Shown here: piece after piece, positions 12,009 through 26,024 of the stretch
How the letters are laid out: each line of letters starts with the position of its first letter
Numbering within the stretch: position 1 is the first letter of the stretch
Assembly: GCF_932526225.1 (NCBI RefSeq)
Contig: NC_064037.1
Coordinates: forward strand, 248,001-312,000
Reading direction: 5' to 3'
Source of the DNA: Nematostella vectensis
Taxonomy: Eukaryota > Cnidaria > Anthozoa > Actiniaria > Edwardsiidae
Length of the DNA: 64,000 bases
The notes under the pieces: generated by a model
The model's input: only the letters and a program-made list of their open reading frames with translations
Told to the model about the DNA's origin: nothing
Database searches by the model: none
Translations under genes and position numbers: made by a program

Positions 12009-14010
12009 AGGGACCCAAGACGCCCAAATAGACCTCCATTTTTTGTCATCCACAATCTCGGCGAGCTGTGCGTGGCGTAACCGTATTACAGGCCTGGGAT
12101 CCTGGTTATTGTCCTCCCCATTAATGCGCGGGTTGGGATAACCTTGCAAGAGTGTTGTACAGCATATTCGCTCGGAAATATCGGTGCTTGGGGCCTTCGG
12201 GTTCTTTACAGCCTTCCGTAAAAGCCTTGTGCTGCCATACCGATTGGGTAATCCGTATGTATGGTTTCCGTTTTGTTCTTCAGACCGGGTTCGATCCCAG
12301 GCCAATGGGCTTTTTTTTTAGTTCCTTTTTTTTTCTTTGTGCTGGACCCCCTTAATCCTGATAGGTTTTGCGCAAAAATAATAAAAAAAAGTGAGTTTGC
12401 AAAATAAGCTTGCTAGATTTATTAATTATATGTATTCAATTTGTTCCTAGGAAGTTAACAAAAAACACAAAGCAAAGAGTTTGAGGAAGTAAACAAGTAT
12501 GTGAACTTTAATGTTCTATTTGAAGGGGTGCATTTTGTACAGGGAAGCATACATAGAATGCTTAACTGGTGGAGAGGGGAGAGGTAACAGTTTATTGAGC
12601 ATAATGTCAACAATAGCAGGGGGAAGAGAGGGGCACTCTCTTCATACAATATTGCAGTTGTTACCTATTATTAAATAAGTTTGTAACATGTCTTTGTTTA
12701 TTAAGCAAGGTCTATTTCTGAGACAAGCAAACTCAAGTAAGGCTGTTGAAATAACAGGTGAGTGTTAAAAGAAAAACAATTATCTGATTAGAAAACTACT
12801 GTAGATTCCTTTGCATCAAAATAAGAACAAACGTCATTTTGTTTGTTATTTATGAGGAACGAGATGAGCTCTACAAAGCCATAAAGAAATATGTATTGCT
12901 CATCTAAATTATACAAGTAAATAATAATATTAAAAAAGAATTACTGTAAGTAATTAGAGTGGTTTTCATTAACCCGTGAAACAAAGTGCGATAGTTAAAC
13001 GGTAATAGTTAGTAAAACACAAAAAAGAACAATAGAATCAGATCACAACAAAGTGTAATACGCTAAAGCGTAGTTCACGGGTTAATGAAGGTTTTGACAT
13101 TTCAACCTTACATCCACATGAAAGTAATGCCTAATATCGAGTGCCCTACAGTAAGTGTTTTGCAGTCAAGTTGTTTTCTGTTAGTAGGTAAAAAATTATT
13201 CTAAATAATAGTAATCATAGCTATGGTCACCACTTACACATATAGCACTTGTAATGAAAAGAAAGAAAAAATATATATATGCAGTCAAACAACAGAATTG
13301 CATGATAACCTTGAATATATTGAATAAAGGACTGCAAAAAAAACATCTTTTGTACTAGTTGCTTGAATTGACCCTTGGCTATTTTTAGCTGAATTCCCCT
13401 CCCCCTCTAAAAAAGAAAATAATAATAATAATAGAACAAAACTAAAAAAAAAAAAAACACAGCAGAGAACCCCACGAACAATGTTGATTTTTTTTTACTT
13501 TCCTTTAAAAGGGGAGTGTGATGTTTAAGAGATTTGCAATAGCTCTAGAGCCCTGACACAATGAACTTCAGTGAAATTCTAATACTGACTTATGAGCTTT
13601 TGGTACATGTGGGAGACTTTAAACAAAACAAAAAAAATGACCACAAACTGTCCATTAACATAGTTTTCAATATAATATTGCCTATTATTTAATAAGGTAT
13701 TAACAGCTTTTAAAAAGTTCAACTGTTTGTAGACACTTAAAAGCCTACAATAAACACTGACTCCAGACATGCGCAGTACTATGCTGCTGCCCCTTTAAAG
13801 TAAAATACAGCTTTACTTAGTCAGCGTAGACAATATTGCGGATTTTGTCAATATTCTAATATGAATATGTCAATATTCTCCCCCCTTACGTCTTTATTTC
13901 TATTTATTTTATGCTTTTCACATGATACCAAAACAGCGTCTTTTTTCTTCGCTAATTTGATGTCATGTACACAATAAAAGAGATGCGCCCGTGCGCATGG
14001 CGAGTCCCCA
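12009..14010 (+). repeat. Satellite A unit 7
   Basis: Complete unit with a long A-run replacing the usual 'aaagaaaacaaa' near 13,445. B-box at 12288-12298. Confidence 0.95.
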
Positions 14011-16011
14011 AGGGACCCAAGACGCCCAAATAGACCTCTATTTTTTGTCATCCACAATCTCGGCGAGCTGTGCGTGGCGTAACCGTATTACAGGCCTGGG
14101 ATCCTGGTTATTGTCCTCCCCATTAATGCGCGAGTTGGGATAACCTTGCAAGAGTGTTGTACAGCATATTCGCTCGGAAATATCGGTGCTTGGGGCCTTC
14201 GGGTTCTTTACAGCCTTCCGTAAAAGCCTTGTGCTGCCATACCGATTGGGTAATCCGTATGTATGGTTTCCGTTTTGTTCTTCAGACCGGGTTCGATCCC
14301 AGGCCAATGGGCTTTTTTTTTAGTTCCTTTTTTTTTCTTTGTGCTGGACCCCCTTAATCCTGATAGGTTTTGCGCAAAAATAATAAAAAAAAGTGAGTTT
14401 GCAAAATAAGCTTGCTAGATTTATCGATTATATGTATTCAATTTGTTCCTAGGAAGTTAACAAAAAACACAAAGCAAAGAGTTTGAGGAAGTAAACAAGT
14501 CTGTGAACTTTAATGTTCTATTTGAAGGGGCGCATTTTGTACAGGGAAGCATACATAGAATGCTTAACTGGTGGAGAGGGGAGAGGTAACAGTTTATTGA
14601 GCATAATGTCAACAATAGCAGGGGGAAGGGAGGGGCACTCTCTTCATACAATATTGCAGTTGTTACCTATTATTAAATAAGTTTAAAAGATATATTTGTT
14701 TATTAAGCAAGGTGTATTTCTGAGACAAGCAAACTCAAGTAAGAGCTGTTGAAATAACAGGTGAGTGTTAAAAAAAAAACAATTATCTGATTAGAAAACT
14801 AATGTAGATTCCTTTGCACCAAATAAGAACAAACTTCATTTTGTTTGTTATTTATGAGGAACGAGATGAGCTCTACAAGGCCAAGAAGAAATATGTATTG
14901 CTCATCTAAATTATACAAGTAAATAATAATATTAAAAAAGAATTACTGTAAGTAATTAGAGTGGTTTTCATTAACCCGTGAAACAAAGTGCGATAGTTAA
15001 ACGGTAATAGTTAGTAAAACACAAAAAAGAACAATAGAATCAGATCACAACAAAGTGTAATACGCTAAAGCGTAGTTCACGGGTTAATGAAGGTTTTGAC
15101 ATTTCAACCTTACATCCACATGAAAGTAATGCCTAATATCGAGTGCCCTACAGTAAGTGTTTTGCAGTCAAGTTGTTTTCTGTTAGTAGGTAAAAAATTA
15201 TTCTAAATAATAGTAATCATAGCTATGGTCACCACTTACACATATAGCACTTGTAATGAAAAGAAAGAAAAAAATATATATATGCAGTCAAACAACAGAA
15301 TTGCATGATAACCTTGAATATATTGAATAAAGGACTGCAAAAAAACATCTTTTGTACTAGTTGCTTGAATTGACCCTTGGCTATTTTTAGCTGAATTCCC
15401 CTCCCCCTCTAAAAAAGAAAATAATAATAATAATAGCACAAAACTAAAAAGAAAACAAACACAGCAGAGACCCCCACCAACAATTTTGATTTTTTTTACT
15501 TTCCTTTAAAGGGGGAGTGTCATGTTTAAGAGATTTGCAATAGCTCTAGAGCCCTGACACAATGAACTTCAGTGAAATTCTAATACTGACTTATGAGCTT
15601 TTGGTACATGTGGGAGACTTTAAACAAAACAAAAAAAATGACCACAAACTGTCCATTAACATAGTTTTCAATATAATATTGCATATTATTTAATAAGGTA
15701 TTAACAGCTTTTAAAAAGTTCAACTGTTTGTAGACACTTAAAAGCCTACAATAAACACTGACTCCAGACATGCGCAGTACTATGCTGTTGCCCCTTTAAA
15801 GTAAAATACAGCTTCACTTAGTCAGCGTAGACAATATTGCGGATTTTGTCAATATTCTAATATGAATATGTCAATATTCTCCCCCCTTACGTCTTTATTT
15901 CTATTTATTTTATGCTTTTCACATGATACCAAAACAGCGTCTTTTTTCTTCGCTAATTTGATGTCATGTACACAATAAAAGAGATGCGCCCGTGCGCATG
16001 GCGAGTCCCCA
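14011..16011 (+). repeat. Satellite A unit 8
   Basis: Complete unit, near copy of unit 2 at an offset of 12,007 bp. B-box at 14290-14300. Confidence 0.95.
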
Positions 16012-18014
16012 AGGGACCCAAGACGCCCAAATAGACCTCTATTTTTTGTCATCCACAATCTCGGCGAGCTGTGCGTGGCGTAACCGTATTACAGGCCTGG
16101 GATCCTGGTTATTGTCCTCCCCATTAATGCGCGGGTTGGGATAACCTTGCAAGAGTGTTGTACAGCATATTCGCTCGGAAATATCGGTGCTTGGGGCCTT
16201 CGGGTTCTTTACAGCCTTCCGTAAAAGCCTTGTGCTGCCATACCGATTGGGTAATCCGTATGTATGGTTTCCGTTTTGTTCTTCAGACCGGGTTCGATCC
16301 CAGGCCAATGGGCGTTTTTTTTAATTCGCTTTTTTTTCTTTGTGCTGGACCCCCTTAATCCTGATAGGTTTTGCGCAAAAATAATAAAAAAAAGTGAGTT
16401 TGCAAAATAAGCTTGCTAGATTTATTGATTATATGTATTCAATTTGTTCCTAGGAAGTTAACAAAAAACACAAAGCAAAGAGTTTGAGGAAGTAAACAAG
16501 TCTGTGAACTTTAATGTTCTATTTAAAGGGGCGCATTTTGTACAGGGAATTATACATAGAATGCTTAACTGGTGGAGAGGGGAGAGGTAACAGTTTATTG
16601 AGCATAATGTCAACAATAGCTGGGGGAAGGGAGGGGCACTCTCTTCATACAATATTGCAGTTGTTACCTATTATTAAATAAGTTTAAAAGATATATTTGT
16701 TTATTAAGCAAGGTCTATTTCTGAGACAAGCAAACTCAAGTAAGAGCTGTTGAAATAACAGGTGAGTGTTAAAAAAACCAACAATTATCTGATTAGAAAA
16801 CTAATGTAGATTCCTTTGCACCAAATAAGAACAAACTTCATTTTGTTTGTTATTTATGAGGAACGAGATGAGCTCTACAAGGCCAAGAAGAAATATGTAT
16901 TGCTCATCTAAATTATACAAGTAAATAATAATATTAAAAAAGAATTACTGTAAGTAATTAGAGTGGTTTTCATTAACCCGTGAAACAAAGTGCGATAGTT
17001 AAGCGGTAATAGTTAGTAAAACACAAAAAAGAACAATAGAATCAGTTCACAACAAAGTGTAATAAGCTTAAGCGTAGTTCACGGGTTAATGAAGGTTTTG
17101 ACATTTCAACCTTACATCCACATGAAAGTAATGCCTAATATCGAGTGCCCTACAGTAAGTGTTTTGCAGTCAAGTTGTGTTCTGTTAGTAGGTAAAAAAT
17201 TATTCTAAATAATAGTAATCATTGCTATGGTCACCACTTACACATATAGCACTTGTAATGAAAAGAAAGAAAAAATATATATATGCAGTCAAACAACAGA
17301 ATTGCATGATAACCTTGAATATATTGAATAAAGGACTGCAAAAAAACAACTTTTGTACTAGTTGCTTGAATTGACCCTTGGCTATTTTTAGCTGAATTCC
17401 CCTCCCCTTCTAAAAAAGAAAATAATAATAATAATAGCACAAAACTAGAAAGAAAACAAACACAGCAGAGACCCCCACCAACAATTTTGATTTTTTTTAC
17501 TTTCCTTTAAAGGGGGAGTGTCATGTTTAAGAGATTTGCAATAGCTCTAGAGCCCTGACACAATGAACTTCAGTGAAATTCTAATACTGACTTATAAGCT
17601 TTTGGTACATGTGGGAGACTTTAAACAAAACAAAAAAAAAATGACCACAAACTGTCCATTAACATAGTTTTCAATATAATATTGCATATTATTTAATAAG
17701 GTATTAACAGCTTTTAAAAAGTTCAGCTGTTTGTAGACACTTAAAAGCCTACAATAAACACTGACTCCAGACATGCGCAGTACTATGCTGCTGCCCCTTT
17801 AAAGTAAAATACAGCTTTACTTAGTCAGCGTAGACAATATTGCGGATTTTGTCAATATTCTAATATGAATATGTCAATATTCTCCCCCCTTACGTCTTTA
17901 TTTCTATTTATTTTATGCTTTTCACATGATACCAAAACAGCGTCTTTTTTCTTCGCTAATTTGATGTCATGTACACAATAAAAGAGATGCGCCCGTGCGC
18001 ATGGCGAGTCCCCA
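16012..18014 (+). repeat. Satellite A unit 9
   Basis: Complete unit, near copy of unit 3 at an offset of about 12,007 bp. B-box at 16291-16301. Confidence 0.95.
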
Positions 18015-20016
18015 AGGGACCCAAGACGCCCAAATAGACCTCTATTTTTTGTCATCCACAATTTCGGCGAGCTGTGCGTGGCGTAACCGTATTACAGGCC
18101 TGGGATCCTGGTTATTGTCCTCCCCATTAATGCGCGGGTTGGGATAACCTTGCAAGAGTGTTGTACAGCATATTCGCTCGGAAATATCGGTGCTTGGGGC
18201 CTTCGGGTTCTTTACAGCCTTCCGTAAAAGCCTTGTGCTGCCATACCGATTGGGTAATCCGTATGTATGGTTTCCGTTTTGTTCTTCAGACCGGGTTCGA
18301 TCCCAGGCCAATGCGCTTTTTTTTTTAATTCGCTTTTTTTTCTTTGTGCTGGACCCCCTTAATCCTGATAGGTTTTGCGCAAAAGTAATAAAAAAAAGTG
18401 AGTTTGCAAAATAAGCTTGCTAGATTTATTGATTATATGTATTCAATTTGTTCCTAGGAAGTTAACAAAAAACACAAAGCAAAGAGTTTGAGGAAGTAAA
18501 CAAGTCTGTGAACTTTAATGTTCTATTTGAAGGGGCGCATTTTGTACAGGGAAGCATACATAGAATGCTTAACTGGTGGAGAGGGGAGAGGTAACAGTTT
18601 ATTGAGCATAATGTCAACAATAGCAGGGGGAAGGGAGGGGCACTCTCTTCATACAATATTGCAGTTGTTACCTATTATTAAATAAGTTTAAAAGATATAT
18701 TTGTTTATTAAGCAAGGTGTATTTCTGAGACAAGCAAACTCAAGTAAGAGCTGTTGAAATAACAGGTGAGTGTTAAAAAAAAAACAATTATCTGATTAGA
18801 AAACTAATGTAGATTCCTTTGCACCAAATAAGAACAAACTTCATTTTGTTTGTTATTTATGAGGAACGAGATGAGCTCTACAAGGCCAAGAAGAAATATG
18901 TATTGCTCATCTAAATTATACAAGTAAATAATAATATTAAAAAAGAATTACTGTAAGTAATTAGAGTGGTTTTCATTAACCCGTGAAACAAAGTGCGATA
19001 GTTAAACGGTAATAGTTAGTAAAACACAAAAAAGAACAATAGAATCAGATCACAACAAAGTGTAATACGCTAAAGCGTAGTTCACGGGTTAATGAAGGTT
19101 TTGACATTTCAACCTTACATCCACATGAAAGTAATGCCTAATATCGAGTGCCCTACAGTAAGTGTTTTGCAGTCAAGTTGTTTTCTGTTAGTAGGTAAAA
19201 AATTATTCTAAATAATAGTAATCATAGCTATGGTCACCACTTACACATATAGCACTTGTAATGAAAAGAAAGAAAAAAATATATATATGCAGTCAAACAA
19301 CAGAATTGCATGATAACCTTGAATATATTGAATAAAGGACTGCAAAAAAACATCTTTTGTACTAGTTGCTTGAATTGACCCTTGGCTATTTTTAGCTGAA
19401 TTCCCCTCCCCCTCTAAAAAAGAAAATAATAATAATAATAGCACAAAACTAAAAAGAAAACAAACACAGCAGAGACCCCCACCAACAATTTTGATTTTTT
19501 TTACTTTCCTTTAAAGGGGGAGTGTCATGTTTAAGAGATTTGCAATAGCTCTAGAGCCCTGACACAATGAACTTCAGTGAAATTCTAATACTGACTTATG
19601 AGCTTTTGGTACATGTGGGAGACTTTAAACAAAACAAAAAAAATGACCACAAACTGTCAATTAACATAGTTTTCAATATAATATTGCCTATTATTTAATA
19701 AGGTATTAACAGCTTTTAAAAAGTTCAACTGTTTGTAGACACTTAAAAGCCTACAATAAACACTGACTCCAGACATGCGCAGTACTATGCTGCTGCCTCT
19801 TTAAAGTAAAATACAGCTTTACTTAGTCAGCGTAGACAATATTGCGGATTTTGTCAATATTCTAATATGAATATGTCAATATTCTCCCCCCTTACGTCTT
19901 TATTTCTATTTATTTTATGCTTTTCACATGATACCAAAACAGCGTCTTTTTTCTTCGCTAATTTGATGTCATGTACACAATAAAAGAGATGCGCCCGTGC
20001 GCATGGCGAGTCCCCA
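18015..20016 (+). repeat. Satellite A unit 10
   Basis: Complete unit. The start ('aatttcggcg', 'ccaatgcgc') matches units 4 and 11; the middle matches units 2 and 8. B-box at 18294-18304. Confidence 0.95.
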
Positions 20017-22018
20017 AGGGACCCAAGACGCCCAAATAGACCTCTATTTTTTGTCATCCACAATTTCGGCGAGCTGTGCGTGGCGTAACCGTATTACAGG
20101 CCTGGGATCCTGGTTATTGTCCTCCCCATTAATGCGCGGGTTGGGATAACCTTGCAAGAGTGTTGTACAGCATATTCGCTCGGAAATATCGGTGCTTGGG
20201 GCCTTCGGGTTCTTTACAGCCTTCCGTAAAAGCCTTGTGCTGCCATACCGATTGGGTAATCCGTATGTATGGTTTCCGTTTTGTTCTTCAGACCGGGTTC
20301 GATCCCAGGCCAATGCGCTTTTTTTTTTAATTCGCTTTTTTTTCTTTGTGCTGGACCCCCTTAATCCTGATAGGTTTTGCGCAAAAGTAATAAAAAAAGT
20401 GAGTTTGCAAAATAAGCTTGCTAGATTTATTGATTATATGTATTCAATTTGTTCCTAGGAAGTTAACAAAAAACACAAAGCAAAGAGTTTGAGGAAGTAA
20501 ACAAGTCTGTGAACTTTAATGTTCTATTTGAAGGGGCGCATTTTGTACAGGGAAGCATACATAGAATGCTTAACTGGTGGAGAGGGGAGAGGTAACAGTT
20601 TATTGAGCATAATGTCAACAATAGCAGGGGGAAGGGAGGGGCACTCTCTTCATACAATATTGCAGTTGTTACCTATTATTAAATAAGTTTAAAAGATATA
20701 TTTGTTTATTAAGCAAGGTGTATTTCTGAGACAAGAAAACTCAAGTAAGAGCTGTTGAAATAACAGGTGAGTGTTAAAAAAAAAAACAATTATCTGATTA
20801 GAAAACTAATGTAGATTCCTTTGCACCAAATAAGAACAAACTTCATTTTGTTTGTTATTTATGAGGAACGAGATGAGCTCTACAAGGCCAAGAAGAAATA
20901 TGTATTGCTCATCTAAATTGTACAAGTAAATAATAATATTAAAAAAGAATTACTGTAAGTAATTAGAGTGGTTTTCATTAACCCGTGAAACAAAGTGCGA
21001 TAGTTAAACGGTAATAGTTAGTAAAACACAAAAAAGAACAATAGAATCAGATCACAACAAAGTGTAATACGCTAAAGCGTAGTTCACGGGTTAATGAAGG
21101 TTTTGACATTTCAACCTTACATCCACATGAAAGTAATGCCTAATATCGAGTGCCCTACAGTAAGTGTTTTGCAGTCAAGTTGTTTTCTGTTAGTAGGTAA
21201 AAAATTATTCTAAATAATAGTAATCATAGCTATGGTCACCACTTACACATATAGCACTTGTAATGAAAAGAAAGAAAAAAATATATATATGCAGTCAAAC
21301 AACAGAATTGCATGATAACCTTGAATATATTGAATAAAGGACTGCAAAAAAACATCTTTTGTACTAGTTGCTTGAATTGACCCTTGGCTATTTTTAGCTG
21401 AATTCCCCTCCCCCTCTAAAAAAGAAAATAATAATAATAATAGCACAAAACTAAAAAGAAAACAAACACAGCAGAGACCCCCACCAACAATTTTGATTTT
21501 TTTTACTTTCCTTTAAAGGGGGAGTGTCATGTTTAAGAGATTTGCAATAGCTCTAGAGCCCTGACACAATGAACTTCAGTGAAATTCTAATACTGACTTA
21601 TGAGCTTTTGGTACATGTGGGAGACTTTAAACAAAACAAAAAAAATGACCACGAACTGTCCATTAACATAGTTTTCAATATAATATTGCATATTATTTAA
21701 TAAGGTATTAACAGCTTTTAAAAAGTTCAACTGTTTGTAGACACTTAAAAGCCTACAATAAACACTGACTCCAGACATGCGCAGTACTATGCTGTTGCCT
21801 CTTTAAAGTAAAATACAGCTTTACTTAGTCAGCGTAGACAATATTGCGGATTTTGTCAATATTCTAATATGAATATGTCAATATTCTCCCCCCTTACGTC
21901 TTTATTTCTATTTATTTTATGCTTTTCACATGATACCAAAACAGCGTCTTTTTTCTTCGCTAATTTGATGTCATGTACACAATAAAAGAGATGCGCCCGT
22001 GCGCATGGCGAGTCCCCA
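20017..22018 (+). repeat. Satellite A unit 11
   Basis: Complete unit, close to unit 10 over its first half. B-box at 20296-20306. Confidence 0.95.
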
Positions 22019-24025
22019 AGGGACCCAAGACGCCCAAATAGACCTCTATTTTTTGTCATCCACAATCTCGGCGAGCTGTGCGTGGCGTAACCGTATTACA
22101 GGCCTGGGATCCTGGTTATTGTCCTCCCCATTAATGCGCGGGTTGGGATAACCTTGCAAGAGTGTTGTACAGCATATTCGCTCGGAAATATCGGTGCTTG
22201 GGGCCTTCGGGTTCTTTACAGCCTTCCGTAAAAGCCTTGTGCTGCCATACCGATTGGGTAATCCGTATGTATGGTTTCCGTTTTGTTCTTCAGACCGGGT
22301 TCGATCCCAGGCCAATGGGCTTTTTTTTTAATTCGCTTTTTTTTCTTTGTGCTGGACCCCCTTAATCCTGATAGGTTTTGCGCAAAAATAATAAAAAAAA
22401 GTGAGTTTGCAAAATAAGCTTGCTAGATTTATTGATTATATGTATTCAATTTGTTCCTAGGAAGTTAACAAAAAACACAAAGCAAAGAGTTTGAGGAAGT
22501 AAACAAGTATGTGAACTTTAATGTTCTATTTGAAGGGGTGCATTTTGTACAGGGAATTATACATAGAATGCTTAACTGGTGGAGAGGGGAGAGGTAACAG
22601 TTTTTTGAGCATAACGTCAACAATAGCAGGGGGAAGAGAGGGGCACTCTCTTTATACAATATTGCAGTTGTTACCTATTATTAAATAAGTTTGTAACATG
22701 TCTTTGTTTATTAAGCAAGGTCTATTTCTGAGACAAGCAAACTCAAGTAAGAGCTGTTGAAATAACAGGTGAGTGTTAAAAAAAAAACATTTATCTGATT
22801 AGAAAACTAATGTAGATTCGTTTGCACCAAAATAAGAACAAACTTCATTTTGTTTGTTATTTATGAGGAACGAGATGAGCTCTACAAAGCCATAAAGAAA
22901 TATGTATTGCTCATCTAAATTATACAAGTAAATAATAATATTAAAAAAGAACTACTGTAAGTAATTAGAGTGGTTTTCATTAACCTGTGAAACAAAGAGT
23001 GATAGTTAAACGGTAATAGTTAGTAAAACACAAAAAAGTACAATAGAATCAGATCACCACAAAGTGTAATACGCTAAAGCGTAGTTCATGGGTTAATGAA
23101 GGTTTTGACATTTCAACCTTACATCCACATGAAAGTAGTAATGCCTAATATCGAGTGCCCTACAGTAAGTGTTTTGCAGTCAAGTTGTTTTCTGTTAGTA
23201 GGTAAAAAATTATTCTAAATAATAGTAATCATAGCTATAGTCACCACTTACACATATAGCACTTGTAATGAAAAGAAAGAAAAAATATATATATATGCAG
23301 TCAAACAACAGAATTGCATGATAACCTTGAATATATTGAATAAAGGACTGCAAAAAAACATCTTTTGTACTAGTTGCTTGAATTGACCCTTGGCTATTTT
23401 TATCTGAATTCCCCTCCCCCTCTAAAAAAGAAAATAATAATAATAATAGAACAAAACTAAAAAGAAAACAAACACAGCAGAGACCCCCACAAACAATTTT
23501 GATTTTTTTTTACTTTCCTTTAAAGGGGGAGTGTCATGTTTAAGAGATTTGCAATAGCTCTAGAGCCCTGACACAATGAACTTCAGTGAAATTCTAATAC
23601 TGACTTATGAGCTTTTGGTACATGTGGGAGACTTTAAACAAAACAAAAAAAATGACCACAAACTGTCCATTAACATAAATTTCAATATAATATTGCATAT
23701 TATTTAATAAGGTATTGACAGCTTTTAAAAAGTTCAACTGTTTGTAGACACTTAAAAGCCTACAATAAACACTGACTCCAGACATGCGCAGTACTATGCT
23801 GCTGCCCCTTTAAAGTAAAATACAGCTTTACTTAGTCAGCGTAGACAATATTGCGGATTTTGTCAATATTCTAATATGAATATGTCAATATTCTCCCCCC
23901 TTACGTCTTTATTTCTATTTATTTTATGCTTTTCACATGATACCAAAACAGCGTCTTTTTTCTTCGCTAATTTGATGTCATGTACACAATAAAAGAGATG
24001 CGCCCGTGCGCATGGCGAGTCCCCA
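22019..24025 (+). repeat. Satellite A unit 12
   Basis: Complete unit, slightly long (2,007 bp), partly from a 3-bp 'gta' duplication near 23,136. The right arm of the 16-bp inverted repeat carries a change (gttcatggg). B-box at 22298-22308. Confidence 0.95.
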
Positions 24026-26024
24026 AGGGACCCAAGACGCCCAAATAGACCTCTATTTTTTGTCATCCACAATCTCGGCGAGCTGTGCGTGGCGTAACCG
24101 TATTACAGGCCTGGGATCCTGGTTATTGTCCTCCCCATTAATGCGCGGGTTGGGATAACCTTGCAAGAGTGTTGTACAGCATATTCGCTCGGAAATATCG
24201 GTGCTTGGGGCCTTCGGGTTCTTTACAGCCTTCCGTAAAAGCCTTGTGCTGCCATACCGATTGGGTAATCCGTATGTATGGTTTCCGTTTTGTTCTTTAG
24301 ACCGGGTTCGATCCCAGGCCAATGGGCTTTTTTTTTTAGTTCGTTTTTTTTTCTTTGTGCTGGACCCCCTTAATCCTGATAGGTTTTGCGCAAAAATAAT
24401 AAAAAAAGTGAGTTTGCAAAATAAGCTTGCTAGATTTATTGATTATATGTATTCAATTTGTTCCTAGGAAGTTAACAAAAAACACAAAGCAAAGAGTGTG
24501 AGGAAGTAAACAAGTATGTGAACTTAAATGTTCTATTTGAAGGGGCGCATTTTGTACAGGGAAGCATACATAGAATGCTTAACTGGTGGAGAGGGGAGGG
24601 GTAACAGTTTATTGAGCATAATGTCAACAATAGCAGGGGGAAGGGAGGGGCACTCTCTTCATACAATATTGCAGTTGTTACCTATTATTAAATAAGTTTG
24701 TAAGATATATTTGTTTATTAAGCAAGGTCTATTTCTGAGACAAGCAAACTCAAGTAAGAGATGTTGAAATAACAGGTGAGTGTTAAAAAAAACAATTATC
24801 TGATTAGAAAACTAATGTAGATTCCTTTGCACCAAAATAAGAACAAACTTCATTTTGTTTGTTATTTATGAGGAACGAGATGAGCTCTACAAGGCCAAGA
24901 AGAAATATTTATTGCTCATATAAATTATACAAGTAAATAATAATATTAAAAAAGAATTATTGTATGTAATTAGAGTGGTTTTCATTAACCCGTGAAACAA
25001 AGTGTGATAGTTAAACGGTAATAGTTAGTAAAACACAAAAAAGAACAATAGAATCAGATCACAACAAAGTGTAATACGCTAAAGCGTAGTTCACGGGTTA
25101 ATGAAGGTTTTGACATTTCAACCTTACATCCACATGAAAGTAATGCCTAATATCGAGTGCCCTACAGTAAGTGTTTTGCAGTCAAGTTGTTTTCTGTTAG
25201 TAGGTAAAAAATTATTCTAAATAATAGTAATCATAGCTATGGTCACCACTTACACATATAGCACTTGTAATGAAAAGAAAGAAAAAATATATATATGCAG
25301 TCAAACAACAGAATTGCATGATAACCTTGAATATATTGAATAAAGGACTGCAAAAAAACATCTTTTGTACTAGTTGCTTGAATTGACCCTTGGCTATTTT
25401 TAGCTGAAGTCCCCTCCCCCTCTAAAAAAGAAAATAATAATAATAATAATAGCACAAAACTAAAAAGAAAACAAACACAACAGAGACCCCCAACAACAAT
25501 TTTGATTTTTTTTAACTTTCCTTTAAAAGGGGAGTGTCATGGTTAAGAGATTTGCAATAGCTCTAGAGCCCTGACACAGTGAACTTCAGTGAAATGCTAA
25601 TACCTGCTTATGAGCTTTTGGTACATGTGGGAGACTTTAAACAAAACAAAAAAAATGACCACAAACTGTCCATTAACATAGTTTTCAATATAATATTGCA
25701 TATTAAATAAGGTATTGACAGATTTTAAAAAGTTCAACTGTTTGTAGACACTTAAAAGCCTACAATAAACACTGACTCGAGACATGCGCAGTACTATGCT
25801 GCTGCCCCTTTATAGTAAAATACAGCTTTACTTAGTCAGCGTAGACAATATTGCGGATTTTGTCAATATTCTAATATGAATACGTCAATATTCTCCCCCT
25901 TACGTCTTTATTTCTATTTATTTTATGCTTTTCACATGATACCAAAACAGCGTCTTTTTTCTTCGCTAATTTGATGTCATGTACACAATAAAAGAGATGC
26001 GCCCGTTCGCATGGCGAGTCCCCA
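24026..26024 (+). repeat. Satellite A unit 13
   Basis: Complete but more diverged than units 1-12, with scattered private substitutions in its 3' part (for example near 25,580-25,610 and a 4-bp loss near 25,705). B-box at 24305-24315. Confidence 0.95.

Noticed and set aside
23041-23100. Compensatory change in the 16-bp inverted repeat of unit 12
   Set aside because: Both arms are changed but at different pairs, so pairing is weakened, not restored.
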